In this document: positions 9,432-21,777 of the stretch, one piece after another
Numbering within the stretch: the first letter of the stretch is position 1
How the letters are laid out: the number at the start of each line of letters is the position of its first letter
Source of the DNA: Discostella pseudostelligera
Taxonomy: Eukaryota > Bacillariophyta > Thalassiosirophyceae > Thalassiosirales > Thalassiosiraceae
DNA length: 37,010 nt
Assembly (NCBI GenBank): GCA_036940085.1
Contig: JALLBK010000370.1
Coordinates: 1 to 37,010, forward strand
Reading direction: 5' to 3'
Made by a program: the position numbers and the translations under genes
Notes under the pieces: model-generated
Databases searched by the model: none
What the model saw: only the letters and a program-made list of their open reading frames with translations
Told to the model about the DNA's origin: nothing

Positions 9432-10302
9432 ATGCAAGATTCAGTTCATGTCATGATCATGACCATGACGACGAGGAATCTCGTAGCTCTCTCCTTCCTC
9501 GCCTCGATTGTCGTCGCGGCCAATGCATTCGCACCATCTGCTGGTGGTGGTGGCCGACGATATTTGTCCTCCATCAGAACATGGTCGTCGTCGGCTCTCG
9601 GTATGGGCAGCGGCGGCGGTGGCAGCGGTGGCGGTGGAGGCTTACTCGACAACCTCGTTGCCTTCTTGAAAAATGGCAAGGTTGGACTCGTCAAATCTTT
9701 GGCGGGTGACTATGATGCAGTGGCTGTACGGAATAAAATTGACGGCTTGGTGAAAGAGAATTCTGTGTTGATGTTTTCTTTTACTACCTGTCCGTATTGC
9801 ATCAAAGGTGAGATAGATGCACCATCACCGTTCAATATAGCAATAGCCCGGTTGGCAATCGGTGCAATTATTTTCGTCTGCTCATGTCATTTTTATTGTT
9901 GTGGTCATAAACAGCAAAATCATTGCTCAATGAAAAGGGTGCCAAATATACAGTCGTCGAATTAGATCAAGTAGACGATGGGAAGGCGATCCGGGCAGAA
10001 TTGGGAGAGATCCTTGGGAGGACATCGGTGCCTGCAATTTGGTGAGTTGCGTGTACAATCTGCATCATATCAAAGACATAGTATGGAACATGCGCAACAA
10101 CATCTGCATAACTACATTGTCGACAATAACTCATTGGTGCACTCACTTTGACATCGTTATACGCCACTCTCGACAAATTTAAAGGATTAATGGCGAATTC
10201 ATTGGAGGATGCAACGATGGCCCTCCTGAATTTGGTGGTATCAATACTCTCAATTCGATCAACAAGCTTGATGGAATGCTGATTGCAGCTGGGGCGATGT
10301 AG
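9432..10302 (+). CDS. Plastid-type glutaredoxin (CPYC), three exons
   Basis: Exons are 9432-9807, 9915-10041 and 10185-10302, with GTGAGA and GTGAGT donors, giving 206 residues from the first ATG. In-frame ATGs at 9453, 9459 and 9465 are equally possible starts; the last gives the neatest signal peptide (MTTRNLVALSFLASIVVAAN). The AN-AFAPS junction matches the ASAFAP-type motif of diatom plastid presequences, so import into the plastid across the ER is likely. The Gly-rich linker at about 56-70 is low complexity. The glutaredoxin fold carries the active site CPYC (Cys about residue 120), then SVPAIW and INGEFIGGCNDG, the glutathione-binding TVP-like and GG regions of class I glutaredoxins. 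It should reduce disulfides or glutathionylated proteins using glutathione. Both splice joins restore family motifs (CPYCIKAKSLL and AIWINGEFIGG). Confidence 0.88.
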
Positions 10303-10704
10303 AAAGTGGATGGCTGGAAAGAGTGGATTGGTGAATGTAAATTATTGGGTCTTTAGAGAGAAGAGGGTGGAAGTTGTGAGGTGAAGAGTAGAAATCTAGC
10401 AGATTTGCGATGTAATTGATTGTGTGAGGACAGTGGAATTTTGTGATCTTTGGAGCAATGAGCAGCGGGTTGTGTATTTAGGCAGTGGGTACCGTGAGGT
10501 GTGGATCAAATAATAGATTGGCCAATGAAATTTTGATTCTCAAGAGATTTGATATCCATAGGACAGTGGAAGTTATGAACTTTTGTCGATTGAAAGTAAA
10601 AATTTGCTCAATTATTGGAGATTTTAGGCCTGGAATTGGCTAATCTGACAGCGTGACCGATTTTATGCTTAGAGTGTCTCTCCTTCATAGCCATAATACT
10701 AAAA
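10303..10704. other. Convergent intergenic region
   Basis: This AT-rich stretch lies between the 3' ends of the glutaredoxin and FUSC-like genes. No open frame of note and no repeat were seen. It probably holds the two 3' UTRs. Confidence 0.4.
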
Positions 10705-13700
10705 TCATCCATTACCTTCATGTTCTGAAATGATTGTCAGATGATGCTGCTCAGTCTCAACATTTATATCAACCTGTTCGACTGGAAAGGATTGTACTAT
10801 TGTCTCAAGGTATTGCCCGCATCGACTTAAACTCTGACCTATAGTAAGAATTGCTGATTCGGCAAGAGCCAGTGTTAAACGAAATCCAGGAGTATACCGC
10901 ACTTCTCCTCCAGATGAGTTGATTGAGTTCAAATATGTGGCATGGCGGTCTTCAGCGTCACTAAGGATTGTGAGTATGACATCTTCGAATGTTCGAAATA
11001 CCGCAACTGCTCTAATGATTTGTGACACTTTGCACGCTCCGGGTCGACAAAGTCCATTTGGAAACACACGACGCAGCTCGTCTGCGCATTTGCTAAGGTG
11101 CTGGGCAAGTTGCAAGATGCCTTCCGACAATAAAGCAGGCCAATGCAACGACCTGACAAGATGATTCTCTGGCAGATGAGAGTAGAATCCAATCAATGAC
11201 TTCATGGTAGTCATGAGGAGGTCAAGCTGCGTGAGTATTCTAGTCTGCTCCAGCAAAAGAAATTCGTACCCAATAACATCAAGGCTAATGAACAGCCCAA
11301 ATGACGGCTCAGAGATGCCAAAAGGGAGCTCGCTTTTTGCAACGGCATTTGTTTTTGAACAATTGTCCACAGATTTCATCAGTTCTTCTGCCAGCGCAAT
11401 CTTTTCTTGCCCTTCTCGAAACATCCAGAGTGGGTCGTCCCTCAAAAGAATTGATTGGTGTTCTTCCGTATTCAAGCTACTGCTGTGAAGAGATGAAATT
11501 GAGCCACAAGCTTTGCTTGCATCAAACAAAAGGTTCTCAAGATCTTCGAAGAATTGTAGTGTTTGCCCTTGGACGATGGTCCGGGAGCTCCGAGGAAGTA
11601 CGAGAAGTTCAATTACAAGGACAATGGTAACTCCAACAAATATGAGCATGACTCTGGTTGGTACAAAATCATCCACTGCCAATGAGAAATCAAAACTTCC
11701 ATACATGATGCTGCTCACACTTGTTGCAGCGTATTGGCTTGCGTATGGACGATCCGGGTTGGTGAGAAATATTGAGATGAATGTGAAAATTGTTATTGAC
11801 AACAGGTTAGCCATTCCATCGGTGTCATCAAACACTTTCCCAATGAGTATCTGTCAGTGTCGAATTAAGTAACATCGAGCGCAATGAGTTATCATATTTG
11901 TTGCAATCATAGGTGGTCATCATACAATGATTACGACTCACTGCGAAGCCTCCTGCGATGAGAGTTCCCCATAGGCGATCGATACATTTCAAATAGGAAG
12001 CCCCGGTGCTCTCTAAATTAACGCTTGCCACTGTCACACCAACCCAAATAGAGTTGGGGTATGAAATGTGCTCTCGAAGGTATGGTATTGATATCCATGC
12101 AGATGCCAAAGTCATGCCCAATGCAGTTTTAATCGCGTGCCTCCTCTTTCCTCTATCTTTCCAAAGCCAGGGCTTTTTCAGCATTGATACTATCCACCGA
12201 TGCATGATTTGCTTGGATGACTTCTCAGGTAGCGTTTCTCTTCTAATGTGCTGAATTGCATCATGAAGCTCGACAACAAAGCTAAACAATCCCAAAAATG
12301 CCACTCTTTGTCGTATCAATGGTCCGGTAGATGATCGCGATGCAGCGTCATTATTAAGAAGATCCGTTTCAGCATCTGATACCGCTTGCCGCATTGCTCT
12401 CTTGTAGGATTCCATGCATTGTGCAAGATTGTGGAATACGGCATCACTTTGTCGGTCCATGGTGGAGAATAAGCACATGTGCTCGCTTTTTACATACTCC
12501 TGAGCAATCTGCTGAACTGCAAACCCCAAATTAGTAGACATTTTTGCCTTGACATCTCGCACGGCATCATTTTGGGAGGTAAACTCTTCGCCTAGAAATT
12601 GTTGCGTCGTGGCCAATCGTATCAATTCCGCATGTCTTTGTTGTTTATTTGAGTATGCCACAAAGCACTCCACTTTCATTACATTTTGATCCGATTTAGT
12701 CCAATATCTTTCCACTCGCAGTGCTGGGAGGCAACTTTCCAATTCCTTCAATGTCTTCTGCCGCTTCTTCACGTAGAACTCAATCAATGTTCGAGATTGC
12801 CTGGCGACGCTCGTGCACGTCCCTATATTCTGGGTGTACTCCGAGACTCCTGCAAACAGTTGTTGAGTTTCATACGCCAATTGCTTTACCAACCGATGTG
12901 ACAAACGCGACGCCGAGGTTGATATCTGCAATTGCATCATGGCGAACTGCACCACCACTGCCACAAGTAGACCAACCATGCATGTTCCCACAAGACCTGG
13001 CACAAAATAATTGCCTAGTTCCTCGACATGGGCATCATTGCCATTCGATTCATCAACGTAGTTGCCACTGTATCTCAGTGAAAGCGGTGAAGCCACCACC
13101 AGATAGAATATTACCAGGTGTAGATTCTTCATGGTCAAGTATGGACAAAGGATGATTCCCAAGCTACCCACCATGACCACCAACGGCAACAATATGGATT
13201 GAATTGTTGTGTGTAGAATAAGCAATGATCCAAATAGTAGTGAGGAAATACCCCAACTAATCATGGCCACGGGTGTCAAGGGTAGAAATATGTCCAGCGC
13301 CATTAGTATTGACCCCCCCAGTGTGGACTTGAGTGTGGAGATTGCAATTACATTTCCAATCCATGCCACTGGTAGGATCTCTTTGAGAAAAAGAATAGAA
13401 AATGTAAAAGATATGGTGAGAGAAGCACTTGATATCACAATGAAACATACCAAGTGGAGAAGAATTCGCATACATACATACATACATACAATACATACCT
13501 TGACCAGAACAAATGAGTACAGACAGTGTGACGAATGTCACCGCCGATGCCAACGATGACGCAATGATACGGTCTTTAAATTCCTCTGTTATGTGGATAG
13601 TAGTGGTATATGATTGTTGTTTAATATTATTCGCCATTGCCGCCGTTCGATGTGATGGGTGGTGTTGCTGTTGCTCCTGCTGGCAGCGATGGTGACGGTG

Positions 13701-13880
13701 GCTACCTCCATTCTCATCATGATCATGAATATCATTTTCCGCCGCTGCTGCCACTACTTGTACTTGTACATCCGATGATTGATGTCCTGAATATGAATAT
13801 GATGAGGCAATAATATTTCCGTCGGATGAGCGACGGTTCCATCTCGTCGCTGGACTCATGTTTTTCGTATATCCTTGCAT
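10705..13880 (-). CDS. FUSC/ArAE-type integral membrane protein, three exons
   Basis: Exons are 13880-13499, 13380-11942 and 11850-10705, with introns of 118 and 91 bases, giving about 988 residues. The N-terminal 100 residues are His/Gln-rich and polar. Two blocks of hydrophobic helices follow, each after a short basic stretch: the first about residues 108-310 (TVTFV through LVAVVVQFAMM), the second about residues 535-680 (AIKTALGMTLASAWISIPYL to LVIELLVLPRS). A soluble helical region separates them and a soluble C-terminal domain of about 280 residues follows. This two-block layout and the AIKTALGMTLA and GTLIAG motifs fit the fusaric acid resistance / aromatic acid exporter superfamily, which includes plant ALMT channels and bacterial YccS. 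The transported substrate, probably an organic anion, cannot be read from the sequence. Intron 1 contains a (CATA)n microsatellite right at its donor. Confidence 0.8.
13472..13500. repeat. CATA microsatellite at an intron donor
   Basis: About six units of CATA (TATG on the gene strand) with one interruption begin immediately after the donor GTATG of intron 1 of the FUSC-like gene. Length changes here would lengthen the intron without touching coding sequence. Confidence 0.8.
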
Positions 13881-14414
13881 TTTATCCCGAGAGAGGTAGA
13901 GAGAGAGAGCCAGATAGTTGGATCTCGGGGCTGTCGTCTTCTGTTTCTGTCATGGTCGGTATCTACCTTTCTAGAGGGTGTCGGTGCTTGCTTTTGTTGG
14001 TGGCTTCGCTTGAAGAAACGAAGATATTGGGTTTCCCGCCACAAACTTCAAATTGGCGCGCCCCACAACATGAAAAATGGAGCCACCGTCGACGGACGGA
14101 CAGTATGCACTTTCATGGGTGGCGCGCTTGAAGCGACGATCAGCGACAAGATATACGCGTACTTAGGCAGTTGCGGTAGATAAGTATCTAAGTGTTTCTC
14201 AAAGATTCTGGGCAGCGTCTGTCCATCACCGCCGCAACGGACGCAGCATCCACCGACCACGCAGCATCGACCGACCGACCGCCTCTCGCTCCTTCGCGCT
14301 CTTACTTCTTGCTTTCGGAGCCAACAAGACGAAGATACGCCTACGATACTTGCCTGCATTGCCACCAAAAGCAACACCCCCCCTCGTGTGTTGAATTGAA
14401 TAGAGAGAGATAGG
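13881..14414. promoter_or_regulatory. Divergent promoter region (FUSC-like gene / ATP synthase beta)
   Basis: No gene is seen; open frames here are short and have no domain. It contains a TTTCCCGCC box at 14032-14040 followed within 20 bases by TTGGCGCGCC. Both resemble E2F-type GC cores. GACGGACGGAC-type and GACCGACCGACC short repeats occur near 14089 and 14270. The 5' leader of the beta-subunit gene lies at the right end. Confidence 0.45.
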
Positions 14415-16553
<2,139 letters not shown>

Positions 16554-16555
<2 letters not shown>

Positions 16556-16698
16556 ATTTGTTTTTTGGAGTTGGAAGATTGCAGTGCAGCGAGTGTCTGA
16601 TGTCGTCGTCTGAGAGGATGAGATCNAAATTTGTTTTTTGGAGTTGGAAGATTGCAGTGCAGCGAGTGTCTGATGTCGTCGTCTGAGAGGATGAGATC
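16554..16698 (+). repeat. Exact 72-bp direct duplication separated by one N
   Basis: Bases 16554-16625 and 16627-16698 are identical over 72 positions, and 16626 is the only ambiguous base in the window. Copy 1 starts on the last two bases of the beta-subunit stop codon and covers its 3' UTR. A single N between two perfect copies is what a scaffolder leaves when two overlapping contigs are joined without merging, so a real duplication is unlikely. One copy should probably be removed. Confidence 0.9.
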
Positions 16699-16802
16699 CT
16701 CTTTTTCTAGAATTTGCTTTTCCAAAATCAGCACTGGATTTGAGTATTTATTAACGTGTAACCAGAATAGAATCGGAGCTTTACTTTCTACATTCAATTA
16801 AA

Positions 16803-18346
16803 TCAATAACTTTCGGCCTCGGATGTTGATGCGGCAAACATGGTCAGGTTCTCAGCAAATGCCATGAGAACCTTGTGTTGAGACCAACGCAATAACGCTG
16901 CCAAGTTCATGGCATGCACAAACTCCGGTGCATCCCAAACCTCCTCCGAATCGTCGATATCTGGCTCCAGGATTAAATTAAAAGCAGCTTCCGTGGCTCT
17001 TTTGGCAATGGCACGTGCCACAGATGGAGAAAGCACCAGGCCTTCCTCTTCGTCGTCCTCGTTTTCATCATCGTCGTCCTCTTCTTCTTCCTCCTGCGAT
17101 TCGTCAAAATTGCCTTCGAGGGCTTGATCCAACAATACCTGTGCAGCAGCGACTTCCATAAGTTCATACGGAACTGACTGCGCATCTACCTCAAAACGAA
17201 GTCCATTCATCCATAACTCTGCTACATCGCTACTCTGGTCTTCATCGACTACCTCATCAGAATGGTCCGGTACGAACCCATACGATGTCAAACACCTCCA
17301 GTTGGGCCGTGCCGAATCACCATAATCAATCAAAATCTCCTCCCCCTCCATTACATCGCGAGTAGCACGCACTCCCAACCGCGCATCGTGCAGATCACAC
17401 ATGCGTTCATTCTCAATGCCAAAGCAGGCGTTGGCACATCCTTCTCCTCCTTCCTTCATTGGGCTCGATCCTCTCGATCCGTGGTTGATAAAATCAAAGA
17501 TTGGTGCAATGATCCGCAGGGGTGGTCCCCACTGCACACCATCTTCGCAAGTGCGTTCGACGCGACATGCTCTCGTTTGCACCTGAATATGGAAAGGAAG
17601 GAGATGTAGTGTTCATTCAATGCGGTATAAGATGAGACTTCAATTGAGATGAAATGCGGGTGCGATAATAATTGCACTTACAATATCCAATGCATCATGA
17701 CATTTCCTCTGCAATGTCTCCATATCCAATGCAATATCCAAAACATCATTACATTTCCGTTCCAACAACATTTCAGTTTCCCCCTTGGAATTATTATTCA
17801 CCAATGCCCCCCATAACTCCTCGGAGAGATTGGATACAGCATTGGCTCTAGCAAAGTATGCTGAATCCACTGCCAATTCCAATGCGGTGCATTTGGCCGT
17901 AGCAAGTACATCTTCATCCCAATGTACTGGAAGGGAAGCGCGGAGTATATCCTTGTCGGGAAGTGTAGATCGCCATATCTCTCGTCCTAACATCACGTCC
18001 TTATCCTCGTCGGAAAGAGTTTCTGATGCTGACAGTTTGGTATTGTCTTGACATAATTCCATATCTAGGAGAGAGGCGGCTAATCGAGATGACCATGCAG
18101 AGGGATTGTACCGTTCATAATCAGTGATATGAAGCTCTTCATCAATGTTGTTGTTATTGCTGCCATCCCCGCCACTGCTGCTGCTGCTGCTGCTCAAATT
18201 GTTGTTGTTATTGCTATTGTTGTTGTCACCACCATGAAACCATCCCGGTGGTTCATCATCACGAAAACATGAGCTTATTGGAATAGATAAGATGATTTCT
18301 CCCTCCTTTACGGGTGATTTCAAATAGACTCCTCGATTGCAATTGT

Positions 18347-18377
<31 letters not shown>

Positions 18378-18722
18378 GGTACTAGCATCCTCATCATGAA
18401 TATCATTGTGGTTGTGGCTGGATAGGTATAAATTATCCCCCGGCGTAACATGGAACAATTGACACATTTTGGTTAAGCAGAAGGAGGATAATGCCGACGC
18501 CGATAATTGTTGTTGTTGTTGTTGTTGTTCATGTTGTTGCAATTGCTGCTGTGGTGGTGACAATGGCGATTGCAATAAATGTTGTGGCAATAGATGATGT
18601 TGTGGCGAAGTCGATGATGATGATGTGCGTATGGAATTATTATTCATGGGTGTTGTCACCGTAAAGGCAATAGTAGTAGCAGCCTTGGCCAATTTCCCGG
18701 CGAAGAATTTGATGGGTGCCAT
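16803..18722 (-). CDS. SET-domain protein lysine methyltransferase (RuBisCO LSMT/SETD type)
   Basis: Exons are 18722-17682 and 17582-16803 with one phase-0 intron (GTAAGT donor, TTCAG acceptor), giving about 606 residues. The start at 18722 gives MAPIKFFAGKLAKAATTIAF; an upstream in-frame ATG at 18830 would add a Val repeat coded by a GAC/GTC microsatellite. The split SET domain begins with the N-terminal piece around GVYLKSPVKEGEIILSIPIS and ends with the C-terminal core APIFDFINH (SAM-binding NH), GVRATRDVMEGEEILIDYGD and the PNWRCLTSYGFVPD post-SET region. This order, with a helical insert between, is that of the RuBisCO large-subunit methyltransferase and SETD3/SETD6 group. The target is unknown. 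Low-complexity Gln, Ser and Asn runs break up the N-terminal half, and an acidic run (EEEEEDDDDENEDDEEE) the C-terminal half. Confidence 0.85.
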
Positions 18723-19479
18723 GATGAAGAAGTATTGAAGAGTGAAATCTACTTGATTGCACCGATGGCTATGCTGTGGCACGCTACTAATGATTACGAC
18801 GACGACGACGACGACGACGATGGGTGGCACCCAATCAACAATAACCTGGAGATAGCACTACGCAAGTGGAAGCATTTGGCTGTATCGTAATTGGCGACGG
18901 AGGGCGGAGACGAATCTCTGGAATGAATCCATGCGATTGCTGCCGCACATCTTCATGGAGATATTATTGATGTTGATGTTTATGTTGAGTGTTTGGTGAT
19001 GGGTCGCTAGCATGATGATGATGTTGACTCTTTCTTCTTCAACCAACAACCTCTCTCTCTCTCTAGGAGTATCTACACCATGGCATGGATACGCGGAGCT
19101 GAGCTTTCCCGCGCTTTTTTGATGACCCCACCGACGCGACGACCGGGACTCCAGACAGTCGAAAGATACGCTTCCCGATTCCCGAGCGACGCCAGCCCGA
19201 CGAAAGATTCGAGTATCGACGCCAGACAGACGACAGCCAGCCGTACAACGCCACGTGTAAGACTATCAGTCGAGTCCACAAGCAATCTCCCGCCAAATCT
19301 GTGCCACGTGTAATCTACCTCTCTGGCGAGAGCTGGGAAGGAGGAGCCCGCCGGCCCGGCGCCCCCCAAATCCAAAATCCAAAGAGCTATCGTAAGACAA
19401 AGGACAAAGAGCAGCAAACCATGACTGCCGCCGCCGACCGTATCTAGATTGTACTCTAGAGTGATCAACGCCACCATTA
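18723..19479. promoter_or_regulatory. Divergent promoter region (SET protein / kinase) with CACGTG pair and E2F-like site
   Basis: This region includes a GAC/GTC microsatellite (about 18797-18821) just above the SET gene start. TTTCCCGCGC at 19105-19114 is a textbook E2F core. TCTCCCGCCAAAT follows at about 19286-19298. CACGTG boxes at 19252 and 19305, each as GCCACGTGTAA, are 53 bases apart. The segment between them repeats that at 29211-29268 in the opposite orientation. No gene is seen. Confidence 0.5.
19252..19310 (-). repeat. CACGTG module, copy shared with 29211-29268
   Basis: Read on the minus strand, the segment runs TTACACGTGGCA, CAGATTTGGCGGGAGATT, TGTGGACTCGACTGA, then TTACACGTGGC. 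The same order of words occurs on the plus strand at 29209-29270. Only a few positions differ and length differs by one base. It is non-coding at both places, so the similarity is not explained by a gene. It may be a cis-regulatory module or a small dispersed repeat. Confidence 0.75.
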
Positions 19480-21726
19480 TTGTACCATCGCATGCATCAC
19501 ATCATCATGGACAACGACAATGATAAAACTATTGGTCGGACCAATGTTAGTGGCGGCGGTGTGTCTCACTTGCTTGCCTCTGCAGTCGAATATGATGATG
19601 ACGATGACGACGATGACTATGATCAGGGAGAAGCAGCAGCAACCACTTCATTGGCAGCAGCTTCGTCAGCGTCGGCAGCAATTGCATCTGCATCTTCATC
19701 AGCACTTCCAGTTGGCAACACCCTCTCTTCTACCAATACAGATAAAGCAGTGCGCCTTCAATCTCAAACTCAACCGCCGCCGCCGCAATTCTCACGAGCA
19801 CGAACCTCCACCTCCATCTATTCACCCGGTGGAACATTCGTTTGGCCCACCAGTGCCGAATATTATCAGTTGACTAGTCGGATTGGACAGGGTGCCTTTG
19901 CTACTGTTTGGGGCGGCAGTATTAAACGAGGACGAAAATCGAGTGTCATTGCAAGAAAACGACAGGAGCCTGCTGCTGCTGCTGCTGCTGCTGGCGGTGG
20001 TGGTATCGGTGTTGAGGGCAGAGATGGTGACAATTATTCTCAGGCGGGCAGTGGTGGGCAGCAACAACAACAGCATCAACAACAACAAGTGGTGGTGGAA
20101 TGTGCCATTAAAATCATGGACCTCGAACATGTCAATATCAACATCAACGACTTACGTCTCGAAGTCCAAACTATGCGATTATCGTCACATCCCAATATAT
20201 TAGTCTGTCATGCCTCCTTTGTCCGGGATACGGATCTGTGGTTAGTGACACAATTAATGAGCAAGGGAAGTTCTTTAAGGTGTTTGCAGGGTGCTCGTGC
20301 CAAGTTGCTTATGGAGGCTTCCTTGACTGCTATTGCTGCTGCAAAACACAACAACAACCACCACCACTACAATAGAAACAACAACAACAACAACAACAAC
20401 AACACAATACCACCACCAACTAGTACCTTTACCTACACATCTGACGATGCCGTCCTCGAGGGAGGTCTCACCATCCACTCCTCCATCATCTCACCCTCCC
20501 TCCTGGTCTTTGAATCACACATTACCTACATCCTCTACGAAACATTATTAGGACTCAAATACATTCATGACAATGGACAGATCCATCGTGATATCAAAGC
20601 TGGGAATATATTATTAGATGGACAAGCCTATGTCCGTATTGCTGATTTTGGTGTCTCCTCATGGCTGATTGATGGTGGCAATCGACGAGAACATACTACC
20701 ACCTTTGTTGGCACGCCATGTTGGATGGCACCTGAAGTTATGGAACAGATTGAGGGATATGAATATCGGGCAGATATTTGGAGCTTGGGAATTACGGCAT
20801 TGGAATTATGTAAGGGATATGCACCGTATGCGAAATATGCACCGATGAAGGTATTACTATTGACAATACAAGAGGATCCACCATCATTGCATACCTACAA
20901 TGATAGTGATGATGTCAATGTATTATGGTCAGAATCGTTCCGGTCTATGATTGCATGGTGTTTGCAGAAGGATCCGAGTAAAAGACCGACTTGTGCGAAG
21001 TTGTTGGCACATCCGCATTTTATGCCATTGGCGAATGCCGATGTGAGAGCGGCGGAGTGGAGAGAACGGACCAAGAGAGAGGTATGTGATGTAGTGGAAG
21101 ATGTTGAAAAATCGGGAAGTGTTGGTAGTGTTGGTGGCGTTGGTGGTGGTGGTGGTGGTGGTGGAGGAGTCGTCGCTGCCGCCGCCGCTGCTGCTGCTGC
21201 TGCCGCCGCCATAGGTGATGGTGGTTGTGGGACGACGGTCGATGAGGATTCAGGAAGACTACTTGCTGCTGATGGTGATGCATCATCAACTTTCATTCCA
21301 ATAGCAATGAATTCAAAACGTGATCGTCCAGCGGGTACCAGCTGGATCTTCCCATCGGATTCTACCTCTTCTTCTGCCATTGTGGCTACTACTGCTGCTG
21401 CTGCTGTGATGGAAGAGGATGCTGCATCGTCTTCTTCACTAGTGGGGAGGAGGAAGGATCAGGATTTCTTTGACCAATTTGAAGAACAGACCGGTGGAGA
21501 GAATTTTGACAGAGGCAACATCTTGGTGGTGGAGAAACCGGTGGCACAGGATGAGGACAATTCTGACGACAACAAAGCTGCACTTCCTATTGACAACGGT
21601 CCATCAAAGAATGAGGAGAAGGAAGAGGAGGAAGATGATATAAATGACTTTTTTGATCAATTTGAAGAGCAGACGGGTGGTGAGAACTTTCGTAGACAAG
21701 CTTCTGAGAGAGACGATTGTAGATGA
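19480..21726 (+). CDS. STE20/OSR1-like serine/threonine protein kinase
   Basis: This is a single exon coding 748 residues. The kinase domain covers about residues 128-515: GQGAFATVWGG loop (136), ECAIKIM lysine, IHRDIKAGN catalytic loop (about 369), IADFGVSSW (389), VGTPCWMAPEVME (417) and RADIWSLGITALEL. The GTPCWMAPEV and SLGITALEL wording is that of germinal-centre kinases of the Fray/SPAK/OSR1 type. Two low-complexity insertions interrupt it, one before the catalytic lysine (Ala, Gly, Gln runs) and one of about 80 residues between the hinge and helix E (Asn run). No OSR1 CCT domain is visible. Instead the C terminus has two copies of DFFDQFEEQTGGENF. Residues 38-46 are an Asp run. The target pathway, perhaps volume or ion control as for animal OSR1, is inferred only from the family. 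Confidence 0.87.
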   Translation: MYHRMHHIIMDNDNDKTIGRTNVSGGGVSHLLASAVEYDDDDDDDDYDQGEAAATTSLAAASSASAAIASASSSALPVGNTLSSTNTDKAVRLQSQTQPPPPQFSRARTSTSIYSPGGTFVWPTSAEYYQLTSRIGQGAFATVWGGSIKRGRKSSVIARKRQEPAAAAAAAGGGGIGVEGRDGDNYSQAGSGGQQQQQHQQQQVVVECAIKIMDLEHVNININDLRLEVQTMRLSSHPNILVCHASFVRDTDLWLVTQLMSKGSSLRCLQGARAKLLMEASLTAIAAAKHNNNHHHYNRNNNNNNNNNTIPPPTSTFTYTSDDAVLEGGLTIHSSIISPSLLVFESHITYILYETLLGLKYIHDNGQIHRDIKAGNILLDGQAYVRIADFGVSSWLIDGGNRREHTTTFVGTPCWMAPEVMEQIEGYEYRADIWSLGITALELCKGYAPYAKYAPMKVLLLTIQEDPPSLHTYNDSDDVNVLWSESFRSMIAWCLQKDPSKRPTCAKLLAHPHFMPLANADVRAAEWRERTKREVCDVVEDVEKSGSVGSVGGVGGGGGGGGGVVAAAAAAAAAAAAIGDGGCGTTVDEDSGRLLAADGDASSTFIPIAMNSKRDRPAGTSWIFPSDSTSSSAIVATTAAAAVMEEDAASSSSLVGRRKDQDFFDQFEEQTGGENFDRGNILVVEKPVAQDEDNSDDNKAALPIDNGPSKNEEKEEEEDDINDFFDQFEEQTGGENFRRQASERDDCR

Positions 21727-21777
21727 TGCCTCTTTTAGTAGTAGTAATTAGATGTCGTAGCACTTTAGAACCGAAAA

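Noticed and set aside
13472..13500. CATA repeat as telomere-like or CRISPR-like array
   Set aside because: It is a simple microsatellite within an intron, with no spacers and no telomeric unit.
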